A DNA stretch of 64,000 nucleotides from Megaleporinus macrocephalus (Eukaryota > Chordata > Actinopteri > Characiformes > Anostomidae), in the NCBI GenBank assembly GCA_021613375.1, contig CM038714.1, forward strand, positions 43,810,123 through 43,874,122, written 5' to 3'. This document shows, in pieces, positions 1 through 11,601 of this stretch (the first letter of the stretch is position 1; every line of letters begins with the position of its first letter). Below the pieces are notes generated by a model. That model was not told where the DNA came from. It did not search any database and saw only the letters and a list, made by a program, of their open reading frames with translations. A program made the translations under genes and the position numbers.

Positions 1-1183
1 GACACCTGTGCCGCTCCAGACTCAGTAAACAGCAAAGGCTGACTGAAAGGTTGGGCAACCTGGCTCACCAGGGGTACAAATCTCTGACCTCGTGATTGGA
101 TTGTGAGTCTTTTCACGTTTCTAGGGTTGGGCTGTAGCATGAAATTTCATATTTAGGGTTTTTTAAATGATTAACTGTTCTTTGATGGCTTCTTATGGTG
201 ATTTAGATTAGTGTGTGTTATCATAGTGTAAAGGTCACACTTTCCCTTTGAAACACAGGCTTTCTAGGAACTTTCATAAAACAGAGATTTCACAGAGTAG
301 TAGCTTTGCACATCACAAAGTGAGCTCACAGTCCAGTACAGATTGCATTCAACAAATATCACACATAGAGCACTCAACATGGTGCTGACAACAGGACTGG
401 TTAAGAGTTAAGAGAGCACACCACCAGTTACAATACTGTTGATTATTTCTGGTGTTAAGAATTGTTTATGAAAAAGAAAATATTTCACAGAACAACTAAA
501 TAAAACTATATATATATCATACCATATATATCATTTTTTCTAGTTCAGTCCTAGAAGTTGGTTGCATTTTCTGTTTCTTACCATCCAAATATTCCCAAAA
601 ATACTTGGCAATGTTGAGGTCTGGGGTGGTCCTCTAAGAACATTAGCAACACCTTTGGTTTTTATCTCTAAGCTCTATGCTCTTTGGTTTCGTTACTGTG
701 TTTCTAGCTATGTTACTTGCGTTAATGTTTCTTTGAGTACCGACCCCCGTTTTGTAGTTTGTTTGATCATATCTGGCGGTAGCTTTTCACCTAGCTTGTG
801 GAAATCGGTTGCAGTTTGTAGTTTCACTTGGATCTCTTTTAAATATTCATACATTCTGTTGACTTCTGCTGCAAAATTGTTGGTAGAGATTTTGTCGAAG
901 TAATGAAGTTGAATATGCGCCTCTTTGTGCCAAGCAAGTCTAACTAAGTTTACAAAATGATTGGCTTAGGAAGTAGACAACCATGTAAACCACACCTTCT
1001 TGTTGTCCTTTTGTCTAAACGACCAAGATACACTCTATTTGATTAACCTTTGTAGTTACAGTCCCCCAGCTAGGAGCCAGGATGTGTATTGCTAGATTGG
1101 GGGGCTATGTAAAATAGGTTAACCACTGGAGGTTGTTACATGACCGGACTACAGACTATTCTCCACAGCTCTTTTTGTTTGAA
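1..1183. other. intron sequence, nothing recognised
   Basis: This lies inside the long intron that follows the exon at 24267-24394. A 113-codon open frame at 562-903 (+) has no recognisable family, no repeat of its codons elsewhere and no splice context, so it is not called. A short interrupted AT run lies near 510-535. No RNA gene or mobile element end could be identified. Confidence 0.5.
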
Positions 1184-1866
1184 AGACCTGATTCGGTCAG
1201 TTTGTCTAACATTTGTTTTGTAGGGGTCTTTCCAATGAAACACCAAATTCAGTCAGTTTGTCTAACATTTTGTTTTGTAGGGGTCTTTCCTATGAAAGAC
1301 CTGATTCGGTCAGTTTGTCTAACATTTTGTTTTGTAGGGGTCTTTCCAATGGAAGACCTGATTCGGTCAATTTGTCTAACATTTTGTTTTGTAGGGGTCT
1401 TTCCAATGGAAGACCTGATTCGGTCAGTTTGTCTAACATTTTGTTATGTAGGGGTCTTTCCAATGGAAGATCTGATTCGGTCAGTTTATCTAACATTTTG
1501 TTTTGTAGGGGTCTTTCCTATGAAACACCAAATTCAGTCAGTTTGTCTAACATTTTGTTTTGTAGGGGTCTTTCCTATGAAAGACCTGATTCGGTCAGTT
1601 TGTCTAACATTTTGTTTTGTAGAGGTCTTTCCTATGAAAGACCTGATTCGGTCAGTTTGTCTAACATTTTGTTTTGTAGGGGTCTTTCCAATGAAAGACC
1701 TGTTTCGGTCAGTTTGTCTGACGTGTTGTTTTGTAGGGGTCTTTCCAATGAAAGACCTGATTCGGTCAGATTGTCTAACATTTTGTTTTGTAGGGGTCTT
1801 TCCTATGAAAGACCTGTTTCGGTCAGCTTGTCTGACGTTTTGTTTTGTAGGGTCTTGATTCAGTCA
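1184..1866. repeat. 57-bp minisatellite, about 11.7 copies
   Basis: Copies of a 57-bp unit run head to tail. The marker TCTAACATTTTG recurs at 1261, 1318, 1375, 1432 and 1489, always 57 bases apart. Each unit carries GTTTTGTAGGGGTCTTTCC and a variable middle (GAAAGACCTGATTCGG or GAAACACCAAATTCAG). The period is 19 codons, so both plus-strand open frames here (1133-1858, 1213-1878) and the minus frame (1290-1496) are repeat artefacts. The last two or three units carry extra substitutions (TGACGT for TAACAT), as expected at an array edge. Confidence 0.95.
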
Positions 1867-2674
1867 TTTGAGAGTTAGTGTCTGTGGACGTTCGTTCTGA
1901 CTCTGAGACTGGCTTATCCTGTAGTGTTAGTCTTCTGATCTGTAAACAGAATTACTTGTACTTGTACTCATTCTGTTACGACTCAACCCCAGACTGGGTG
2001 TTAACAGAACTTGGGTCCTTTCAGACTCTCGCAGTGGGAGGACGGCCAGGAACACCTGGTGAGATTTTCAGATCTAAAGAAAGAGTGGAGCTTGACTTTC
2101 TTCTGTCGCTCGAAGATGATGAAAGTAATATTTATCAGGTGGTGACAGTTTTGGTGGTCTACCAGGCTTTACACAGATGTGCAAAATCCCATTTTCTCTG
2201 CAACTCCAGCTTTGAAAACTCATTTTTTTACTTACTTTCATTTGACTTTCTTCTCCCTACGCTGAGAGATAAACTTCAACCCAATCTCCTCAGAAACGTC
2301 TCTAAAAATTAATATATAAATGTATTTAATGGCTGTTTTTTTCTGTAGAAAAATATTATTAGAATCATTCACAATCCATTCTAACGCTACACAATCTGTG
2401 CTGTTGGATCACCACCTGCATTTTTACACCTCTAATGTGTGTGAGTGCGACAGCAGGATCACAAGCAGGCAGGGCAGAATGGAGAGCAGGGCACTGGCTG
2501 GTTTGTGGCAGGAAGGGTCAGCGATGAGTGTGACGCTAATGTAATAGGACAGTACAGATGTTGGAGCAAATGCAAAACACTCATGCCACCTCCACGTTTA
2601 GTGAAGTAGACAGCCGAGGCTCTGGTGTGGGTTGAAAGCGATAGTTTAGTGAAAAATCTCATTTAAACAAGCTT
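1867..2674. other. intron sequence with a diverged dispersed repeat
   Basis: Bases about 2085-2310 resemble 25295-25530, the right arm of the large foldback. They share TTGGTGGTCTACCAGG and a similar downstream order of pyrimidine-rich blocks ending in a CTCCT(C/T)AGAAA motif. This marks an older copy of the same dispersed element. The 144-codon open frame at 1878-2312 crosses this repeat and has no recognised domain, so it is not called a gene. Confidence 0.4.
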
Positions 2675-3032
2675 CTCGTTTCAACGAATGCAGTCCATCA
2701 GACAAGACTTGTACAGTTTTACACAGGAGCTGCTCGTATACCATGTACAAAAGTTTACACAGCTATGGCTTTCAAGCTGTACTGGTTTTAGATATGCAGC
2801 AGACTTTTATCCACTTGTATAGGTAACAGTATGTCAGAGCGCCAACAAACATGTAAGCAAGTCTATATGTAACTTATTAACAATCTAGACATGCAGTTTG
2901 GTCGACAGTAGTGAGCTTTGAGTGCTTGTTAACCACATATAACACATAACTTCAAAGCTGCACTGCAATTTTACTTTTCTCCAAAGCTTTTTAGTTTAAG
3001 AGAAATTAAACAGATAATTCAATGTCTACAAG
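2675..3032 (+). repeat. dispersed duplication, copy 1
   Basis: This block aligns in the same orientation with 5115-5480. Shared stretches include TTCAACGAATGCAG, CAGTTTTACACAGGAGCTGC, GTAAGCAAGTCTATATGTAA and CAGATAATTCAATGTCTACA. The copies differ by many substitutions and small indels, so the duplication or the two insertions are old. No coding capacity was recognised and the element class is unknown. Confidence 0.85.
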
Positions 3033-3674
3033 ATTTATTTGCTAATATGTAATTAAAGCCATTCAATGTGGTTTAATGTTGTAACTTCATCTATGCCACA
3101 AACTACAATTCCCATAATTCAACCCCTCTTAACCTTAGCGCCACATGCCTGGTTGTATCCAATCATGTACCGCCTTCCTGCTCATTATCTGTAGAATTTT
3201 TATCATTATGATTTTCATTACCTGTATATTACCATTACAAATTATTGCCGACCCTCTTGAGTGCGTATGATCTTTGCTTGGTTTCTGGTTTTTATCTACT
3301 TCCTCATTATGGCCGCTGGTCAGTTTGCTACTCTGGTTTTGACTGCTGCTTGTTATCCTGGTTCTGGCTTTCTCTCTCTGTATTTAGTTCTGTAGTTAAC
3401 TGTTGGCTATCTGTTCAGTACAGACAGACTTACTTCTACTTATTAAAACCAGTTAAAAGTTTAGATTTGCAAGCGTTTGGTTTGTGGATCCATCATTATA
3501 GATGTGAAACGCTCCATTGTGCTACATTTAAATCATGCAATGGTAGTCATAGAAACCAGGTGACTTTACAGCACCTGAAAGCTACCATTATATGAAATAG
3601 TTACCTGGAGGTGTGGAAACCTGGAGGTACTGCCTGATGGGCGTGGAAGGAGGAGGGTTAGGGTTAGTTGTAAG
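3033..3674. other. intron sequence, nothing recognised
   Basis: AT-rich unique-looking DNA. A 116-codon open frame at 3245-3595 is not supported by any motif. Nothing else is visible. Confidence 0.4.
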
Positions 3675-3709
3675 GAAAAAAAAAAAAAATATATATATAT
3701 ATATATATA
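3675..3709. repeat. A-run followed by (AT)n
   Basis: About 14 A residues pass directly into about ten AT dinucleotides. The tract sits immediately left of the AT-cored palindrome that starts at 3710. Confidence 0.9.
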
Positions 3710-3749
3710 CCAACCTGAGAATCCACCCAAGATCTGCAACGTTGATGGT

Positions 3750-3830
<81 letters not shown>

Positions 3831-3871
3831 GACCAGCAACATTGCAAATCTTGGGTAGAGTCACTGGTTGG
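3710..3871. repeat. palindrome with a (TA)n core
   Basis: A 41-base left arm (3710-3750) is matched by a 41-base right arm (3831-3871) in inverted orientation, with about 34 of 41 positions identical. The arms carry CACCCAAGATCTGCAACG on the left and CAACATTGCAAATCTTGGG on the right. Between them lie about 80 bases of almost pure (TA)n at 3752-3826. The whole block could extrude a cruciform. It could be a small foldback element whose centre expanded, or an AT-rich palindrome. Confidence 0.85.
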
Positions 3872-5114
3872 TTTGCTTAGTAAATAGAAGACACCCCCCC
3901 CTTGCAGCCCCTGCTTCCAACACAAGAAATAAATCTTAGTTTGCATCGCATCATTTCACATCAAAACATTGTTAATGCCTGTTTGCATCCCAGTGATTAC
4001 AGCTTGCAGAGACATTGAGAAATTGTTGATATTCCCCATCAGGAGCAAGTATTAAGCTCAGATCTGTCTCTTATATTAAACCCGGCAGTTTAAAAAAAAA
4101 AGGCAACACACATCCACCTGTAGGTAGGCGCGTCACACAGAAGTGGTTGGGACAACTGCTTAATCAGCCTGTTTCTGCCCGCTGAGCTGTCTGTCTATCC
4201 ATACCCTGCACGTCCTGTCCCTTGAGCCTGCCGTACAACACGCTGGGAGGGGAGCACACATAAAGGCAGTTTAGTAAAGCTCTGAAGCCAGTCTTGAAGA
4301 TCTACAGCTGTGATTATGCAGCGGCTACTGCAAACAGCAGCTCAAGATTCCCTGCGTGTTGCAGGCTGTCCTGCTTGGGGCCACCTTTGATGGCCCACCT
4401 GAGGTTCGAAACAGCTTGCAGGCCAATGGGTGGCGGGGCAACCACTTTAACTGGAGCAATGCTCGCAATGAAGTGCTCAAAAACATATACGTACTTTAAC
4501 GTATAGCAAGCGTACGTAACAAACCCACTGCTTGTTATGTTCAACTGTTCAACTAATAAGGCCAAATGTAAACAATCTCCAGTAGCTGTACTTATTCACT
4601 CAGCTATACTGTGTTTACTGAAACACCCAGCAACGTCTGACTACAAAACATATAATAAACAGTAAAATGCTGCTTGGAAGCTGCTTATAAAAAGAATCTG
4701 AGGACTGTCTGCCCTAATACCCTGATGCAGCTCAGGCCAAGACGATGGACATACGAATGCACATACAAACAAAACAGACAAAGCAAACGACTAACCAACA
4801 GATGGAGGATGCTTGCTATAGAATAGCTTATGCTTGGTTGTTAGCTCTCTCCTTATAGGCTTTACTGGCTTGGACACAGACAAAGGAGGACACAGTTTTG
4901 TCAAAGCTGAATGGGTGGGACAATCCACATCAGCCATGTGTCCGGTGAGGATACTGGTTACGTAACCGCTACCAAAGATAAGGACTGGCAAGTTACATGA
5001 GCCTTCAGAGCCTTCAGGACATACACTGTGTGCCCACAAACATGGACGGTAAACAGCTTCATCACAGACTCACTGATACGTCTACTGTGACCAAGTGTGC
5101 TCACAAATACACAC
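3872..5114. other. intron sequence, nothing recognised
   Basis: Non-repetitive by eye. Open frames at 4294-4506 (+), 4314-4565 (-) and 4791-5039 (-) lack any recognisable domain and overlap each other on both strands. They are not called. Confidence 0.4.
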
Positions 5115-5480
5115 CCAGCATTCAACGAATGCAGGCCATCAGCCAAGACTCTTACACAGTTTTACACAGGAGCTGCACGTATAACGTGTGTAAAAGTGGA
5201 AAAAACTCTGGCTTTCAAGCTGCGGGGCAGCTATTTCTGCTGGTTTTAGCTACGCAGCAGACTTTCGTCCACTTTTATAGGTAACAGTATATCAGAGTGC
5301 CAACAAGCACGTAAGCAAGTCTATATGTAACGTTTTAATTATTTAGACATGCGGTTTGGGTGACAATAATAAGCTTTGAGTATTTGTGAACCATGTTAGC
5401 CTCGTAGCTCCACTGCAATTTTATTTTTCTCCAAAGCTTTTTTGTTTAAACAGATAATTCAATGTCTACATGACACCCAG
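5115..5480 (+). repeat. dispersed duplication, copy 2
   Basis: Same-orientation partner of 2675-3032. The alignment is interrupted by a short insertion around 5196-5240 and by small deletions near the 3' end. It ends in the same CAGATAATTCAATGTCTACA motif. Class unknown. Confidence 0.85.
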
Positions 5481-5816
5481 AGAGGCCTATCAAATGGCCT
5501 GGAAGGTATCCATTGTCCAGCTCAGGTCAATGGAGACAGAGCCCCACTGTGTACAAGTAGTGTTAATGCCAGCATTGGTGGGCAGTAGAGAATGCGGATG
5601 ATGGCTGCAAAAATGATACCTTGAAAAGTTAAATTATCTTCTGTCCAGTTGATGTAACTTATCATTTTAAGAATGTAAGATCTCATTGTAAGCTTATTGT
5701 CAGATTATGTAACTATCTTCTAGTCACAGTTTTCCATTGTTTTCTTGTTTTAAGTGATTTTAATAAACCAACTGAACTTCAGATAATTTTCCTTATTTTA
5801 CAAATAAGCTTTAAAC

Positions 5817-6195
5817 TGTTGTAACTTCGTTTTTGCCATCAGAATGAAGAGGGAGACCAGTTCAGAGTTTAAGCTTTTTATTCTTGGGACCGCGTTACCG
5901 AGGTTTCTCTGAGCTCTCGGACCCTGGTCTACTCTGGTCTCAATTATCTCTTTATAGGCCAGCCCTCCTGCTTCTTCAGCCCACTGCACCTGGCCAACTC
6001 CCGGGTGGAGTGGTTCTCGGATAGAAGTTCTTAAGATAACATTGCAGGGTCTTGTTCTCGGGCCTAAAGTTGCCTGTCATAAGAGTCCCAAATGCCGGGG
6101 GTCACAAAGCCATGACCTTCCTGTGAGTCCTGCAGCTTTCTTGGCCATGTGTAAACAGTTTTAAGAAATGCTATGATTTATATAAATTCCCAACA
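5817..6195 (+). mobile_element. solo LTR, family 1 copy a
   Basis: The 379-bp block begins TGTTGTAACTT and ends CCCAACA, so its ends form the TGTTG/CAACA inverted pair typical of LTRs. It is flanked by the 4-bp direct repeat AAAC (5813-5816 and 6196-6199). It is homologous over its length to 20144-20548: both share TTTTTGCC(A/G)TCAGAATGAAGAGG and the GCCGGGG...AACAAAGCCA region. No internal retroelement genes lie next to it, so it is best read as a recombined solo LTR. The superfamily is undetermined; a 4-bp target duplication fits Gypsy- or ERV-type integration. Confidence 0.75.
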
Positions 6196-7341
6196 AAACA
6201 AACCAGACTATCTGTTAATGCAGTAAGACAACGTGGCTCACTAAAATCACCTAAAACATGAAAAATTGACTAGAAAATAGTTTAAATCATCTAAAAATAA
6301 GCTTGCAACATTCTTAAATTGCAAGATGTCTGCATTGCTGTTGTTGCTGCTGTCACCCTCCGAACCGAACTCCCTGAAAACCCCTGAAAGCACAATGGTT
6401 GGCCTTTGAAGAAGGAGCTAGGTAGCAAGTCCAACTCTGTGAAGTTTGAAAGGTAAGCAACATACTGTACATTCAGAGGCTCATTGAAGGCATGTGCCCT
6501 CCTACAAATGACTGTTTACTCTTGTTAAATGGTTGTTGTTGTTGGTTAGTTATGTCAGTTTTAGTATACTGTAAGCAGGACTTGTTCAGCTGAAGGCCTG
6601 CTCCACAGCTTTGTTCATGGCCTTCCAGTTTCCTTCTATGCTGATGCCATAATACATATACATGTTTACTTCAATTTAGCTACTAATAGGCTCTCATGTT
6701 GTACCAGTACTTAATTTGTAAAACAGCAGGTAATGGAACACTAAAGGTGGGGTGATCCAGCAAGTGGCAGTGAGGGAAAAGGTCCTGGAACGCACAGACA
6801 CAACAGTGCTTCAAGTGTCCATCTAACATAGTAGCATTCTATACAATAAAATAATCCCAGCTTTAATGAATGCAGTAAGGAGCTGCCACTGGACGAATAG
6901 CTTTTGGTGTCCTACAAAAAGAGGTGGTGGATCCACATAAATAAGTTCTGGAACACGGGTACCTGAAATATGAGAGGTGCTGGATCTTGTTTCAGCAAGA
7001 TCCAGCAGAGATTAAGCACTGTGTTGTACTAAACCCATAGCCAGGTACATAAGTAAGTCTCACAATGCTAAACTCTTAAAAATAATAATAATAATAAAAT
7101 AAACAAAAGAAGCATTTAAGTATGTAGTGAAAGAACATTACTCAATTTAACTCAAGGGTATTACACTATTGACTATTGGCAATTACAGATCCACTGAAAC
7201 AATAATATGGACCAATTTTGTTGGCTTAATGATATATCACTTCATTTGAAACTGATCTGAGGTGCCATCAAAGCTGATTAATTAGCTGTGCTGGAATGAG
7301 TTCAGTGTTTCTCTGAGCTTTTCAAGAGTACGTTGACTGAA

Positions 7342-7345
<4 letters not shown>
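6196..7345. other. intron sequence, nothing recognised
   Basis: Mostly unique-looking AT-rich DNA with a short (AAT)n stretch at about 7078-7098. No exon with splice sites and no element end was recognised. Confidence 0.4.

Positions 7346-7427
<82 letters not shown>
7346..7427. repeat. (TA)n microsatellite
   Basis: About 41 uninterrupted TA dinucleotides. Unlike the tract at 3752-3826, the flanks are not inverted repeats. Confidence 0.97.
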
Positions 7428-7431
<4 letters not shown>

Positions 7432-8254
7432 AAGTATTGTTTTCATATAAGCAAACGTACATAACAAAAAAAATTTTGATGCTAATTTTGATTCTCATCC
7501 ACAGCCCGTCAGTGCAGGAGCAGGAGGTGAGCGAGGTTTTTTCTCTCCCACAATCTGCCAGTGTTCTGTGCCCAGGGACTGCTGGGACACCGTCCACGTC
7601 ACCTGCGCCTGACCCTTCCTCCGCCTAGTGCAGATCAGCCTCAGTCATGTGAAGCTATAGACGGGCCCAGGGAACTGCCCGTCTTTTAATGGAAACGCTT
7701 TGGCACGGCCTCGCTTGCAGCAGATGGTCTGAAATTCACCCCTGCGGCTGCGGTCCGGCAGGTCACGACCGGCTTTGTTTGCATACAGGTTGTAATACTT
7801 TGTAAGGATTGTAATCATTCATGCTATGAGGGTGTGGTCTGCGAAGAGAACAGTACTGCTTTACTGCTTTTTAATTGGTGCATACTTTAGAGAAAGCAAA
7901 ATCATGTGATTAAATATAAATGCTACAAGAGTATAGGATACACACCCCTTATAATTTAAATCTAATACTACTTCAATAGAGCTAACCCTAATTCAGTGTT
8001 TTCTAGCTACGAGTCATAGAGAAGTATGAATAAATAAGTGGTTTGAGATCTCATCAATGCTAAAGAGGAACAGAAAGGAAACACAATCCCCTTTAATTCT
8101 TTTCACTGTATTTATAAAATGCCCGTTTTGGAGGTCATTCAGTTTTTGCACTATGCTTCCTCAATGGAATATATTCGGATGTATTTTTTATTTTTTTAAC
8201 AAAGCCAGCAGCACGCCAGGTTTTCATCTCTATAAAAATAATAATATAATAATA
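7428..8254. other. intron sequence, one GC-rich patch
   Basis: A GC-richer patch at about 7500-7800 contains an acceptor-like CATCCACAG (+) and a donor-like GGAGGTGAGC (+). The predicted peptides match nothing I recognise on either strand. I record the patch but do not call an exon. Confidence 0.3.
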
Positions 8255-8277
8255 ACAACATCATCATCATCTTAATT

Positions 8278-8620
8278 TATAGAACACTTCTCGGCAGCTC
8301 GAAGTGCTTTACAGACAGTTTTCATCAATAATAGCAGAAAGAGTTTTAATAAGATAAACACAAAGAACACTAAGATGTTGGAGTTTTAATTACACTAAGA
8401 CTGACTGGAATGGAGCTCCACAGCTTAGAAGCAGAATAAGTGCAATTCCTGTCTTTTACAGCAGAAAGGCAGTATCTGCAGATCTAAGATCACAAGTTAG
8501 AACATAAACAAAGAGACACTCTGTGATGTACGTGGGTGCTAGATTATTTAGAGCTTTATACACCAGCACATTTATCTTCTATGCTAAAAGAGAGAGTGCA
8601 GCTCTTTTAAAACAGGAGTG
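8278..8620. mobile_element. old dispersed repeat fragment
   Basis: The motif order TTTATAGAACACTTCT, GAAGTGCTTTACAGACAG, GGAGCTCCACAGCTTAG, CTGCAGATCTAAGA and AGAGCTTTATACACCAG resembles a very common fish interspersed repeat with a GCGCTTTACA-like start. Recognition is from general familiarity; the class is not certain. No coding potential. Confidence 0.4.
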
Positions 8621-8635
8621 ATATAAGCTTTTTTA

Positions 8636-9361
8636 GGGCACTAGTTAGTCCGGTTAAAACTGACGCTGGTTCGTTTGCACTTCGTTTTGGCAGGTGTGAG
8701 AAGAGTAAAGTAAACAGTAATCTCGAGTAAGACCCTCTAGAGGAAGTGGTCTTGGTCCGATTCCAAACGAACTCTGGAGTGGTTCGTTTGTGGTGAGAAC
8801 ATGATCCGACCTCGATCCGACCCAAGTATTAGGTGTACTCCTCAAGTTCTAAACATCTAAACATGATCTAAACATCTAAACATCTCCTGTAGCCAGGTGT
8901 GCTTTGCATTATGGGATGCAGCAGATCGCGGAAACAAAGAACTGGATAACTAGCAGCTAACAGGGCGAGGACAATGAAGCGAGGTCTCTCTTGGACTAGC
9001 AGTGAGGGACGTTGTCTACTTGATGTTTGGAGTGAGCTGGGTGGTCTGCAGGTGGACTGTAGTTTGGTATATTATCAGATTATTATTACAGATATGAACA
9101 GATGCTGTCTCTGCCGCTGCTCCGTGATACACTGTAGAAGAAATGTGCAGTAGTTTGGGAAAACCGGATCTTCTCCCTGTGTTTACTTTCTTGCCTGCAT
9201 GCCAGGCAGCTCTGACCAATCAGAGGAGAGAATGTGCTCACATGGTTTGCTGGGGCGCATTTTGGTGCGTTTAGGTTTTTCCCGTGGAGGAAACAATCCA
9301 AGTAAACAAACTCATTACCTGATCTGGACCAGTGAAACAAACTACAGGTGTGAAAACGCCC
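8636..9361. mobile_element. candidate PIF/Harbinger-type MITE
   Basis: The block starts GGGCACTAGTTAG and ends in the sequence whose complement is GGGCGTTTTCACACC. It is bracketed by TTA trinucleotides at 8633-8635 and 9362-9364. Subterminal GGTTCGTTTG-like motifs recur in both orientations. GGGC ends plus a 3-bp TTA duplication are the pattern of Harbinger non-autonomous elements. The terminal repeats are weak beyond four bases, so this stays tentative. Open frames inside are overlapping and meaningless. Confidence 0.35.
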
Positions 9362-9461
9362 TTAAGCGTTTGTTAGGGTCCGTGCCTTACAGTAATCAAC
9401 TCTGCTTGTAACAGTCATGCTCAAGTTTCTTTGAGTCACTCTATGATAGCCAGCAATTAAT

Positions 9462-9466
<5 letters not shown>

Positions 9467-9515
<49 letters not shown>
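9467..9515. repeat. (TA)n followed by T-run
   Basis: About 17 TA dinucleotides followed by 15 T residues. Confidence 0.95.
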
Positions 9516-11601
9516 ATTGTCTTTAAATCCTGTTTTATTTTGGCAGTTATGAAGAAAGCTGTGTTCTATCTAAGCATGGCAATCCAGTTGAGCGGTGTGA
9601 ACTGTTTTCACAGCAGGGGATCCCCCAGCTTCATCCCTCATTGCTTGCTAGCAGCTCTGTTTCGAGGTCTACTAGAATAGACTTACATGTATTTTCCCAA
9701 AACACATGTACATCTATATTCACCCCCTGTCTGCTCTGTTAGAGCTCTTGAGTCTTTATGCCCCGCCTCCCTATAAGCTCAGTGTACTTGGATTGGTTAG
9801 CTCACCCACTCTCACTGACTGGTCAACTGGTCAACCACCAGAGCAGCATCTTGCTACATGCTCTGGCCCCACTGGTTCTGTCGTATCAGTTTGTAACCGA
9901 CCTGGTTACTAGCTTTGCTATGCCTCCTTCTATCCTCTAGGGGCACTGCAGGGAGGTTGCCCTACCTGGAGTATAAGTAGGGGAAGCCAGGTAGGAAGTG
10001 GCTGAGAGTTGACCTACAGGCACATGTACTCTCTGCTCTGGTGACCTCCTTTGATGGGGAACTTTGTTTCATGCACATTAGGGAGGTTCTTAATGTGTGA
10101 CTGGCTTGGACTGAGGACTGGTTGGAGGTTTAGCCGTGCTTCGCTCCAGCCCAAGTCCTTTAGGCGTACATCTCCCACAGACTGCTCACCCATCTTGCCT
10201 GGTATACAACTGGTGGGGCTAATGAGCTACTTCGACCTCAAGGATTCTTCCCATACCTAGGGCCATGCTCATATACACTCTGAATACTGATCTACAAAAA
10301 CAGATAAAAACCAAGACTGTGGGCTCTGGCGGTTATTTGTTTGTTGGTTTGTTTGTTGAGGGCTTTAGGATAATGGTTACAAATTTGAGCCAGAGTCTGA
10401 GTCTAAAAGTCAGGAAGCACAAGTTGGTAGACCCCATGCAGCTTCCCAAGCTAGACTGGAGCAGGACGTTTCAGAGTGGTATGGTTTTACTGGTCTAGCT
10501 CTCTTTGCATATTGCGAAGGCGAGCCAAGCTTGCTGGTAGGTGGGCAATGAGGATTGTGTTACGAGATGACATCACCTTGTGAGGGTTGAAACTCCAATA
10601 AGGTGTTCTAAGTGGTTTACAGGGGTGAGTGTTTCTCACTCTGGTGTGAACTTTGTGATTAATAAGCTTACAAACCGCTTACATGCACAAAATGAAAAGG
10701 GAACAAACCGAAAACAAGAGGTCCCCTTCAAAATATATATTATTAAGATTGTTTGTAAGATGTTCTTCCGGAAACCTTGTGTGGTTTAAGCCAGCGGAGC
10801 TCGCTACTCTCAAGAACTGCACTGCATTTTCCTGGCAGGTTCTCTCTCGTGTCTAGCATGTGACGAAGTGCAAAGAGGCTCAATGCGCCTCCTTAGATCA
10901 AGAGCTCAGGAGCCTCCAGGGTGTTGAAGAACACTGAGGAACATACAGGGTGCGTGTTAGCTGACCTGAGAACAGCACTCAGGCTCCTGCGAACATCTGA
11001 GTGAGCAGATTGGACCCGCGATTCCTACTGGAGAAAGCGTGACACGCACGGCTGCTCGGCTCGTCACAGTGGGTTGAGAAAGCACAGACACGGCAGCATC
11101 TCCACTGGGCCTTTCACTGCCTGGGTTTTGAGATAATGGAGGGTCCCTCCTCGACCTCTGCAACTGTCAGTCAACAAACTCTAACGATTAGTCAGTTAAT
11201 AGTCCTGGAGGATGATTATAGAAAGAAGACGCCTACTTGCAATAATAAAAGCACTACAATGTACGATATTCTAGCAAACTGCATTACACTAGAGGAAGAC
11301 TAGGGGGCGATAGGGCTTCTGTTGTTTCACTGCAACTGTAAAGTGGAAATCACCTTGAATGATGGAGATGGGGCAAAGTGAGTGGAAACAGCTGAAGGTC
11401 TAATGGTTTGATTAGTCTATTAATCAAAGGACAGTTGACAGATTAATCAATTCCTGCAATAACCATTAGTTATAGTTATAATTTAGGTCAGTAGACCTTC
11501 AGTTACAGTGTGTTCGGCTGTAGATACCAATTCACCGTATGCCAACTGGCCAGCAAAACACTAGAAAGAGCAATTTGATGTAAGATGGTCTTTGGAGAGT
11601 T
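9516..11601. other. intron sequence, nothing recognised
   Basis: About 2 kb of unique-looking DNA. Open frames at 9706-9912, 10051-10260, 10265-10498, 10580-10789 (+) and 10957-11163 (-) show no known motif and no consistent splice partners. A weak A/T-rich start at 11400-11470 shows palindromic TTAATCAA motifs. Confidence 0.35.

Noticed and set aside
1133..1878. Open frames of 241 and 221 codons
   Set aside because: The 57-bp minisatellite has 19 codons per unit, so stop-free frames arise automatically in several frames.
1878..2312. 144-codon plus-strand frame as a host gene
   Set aside because: Overlaps a dispersed repeat related to 25295-25530 and contains no recognisable domain or splice partners.
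7500..7640. Possible plus-strand exon with CATCCACAG acceptor and GGAGGTGAGC donor
   Set aside because: Only 22 bases between the two signals, and no recognisable peptide in any frame.
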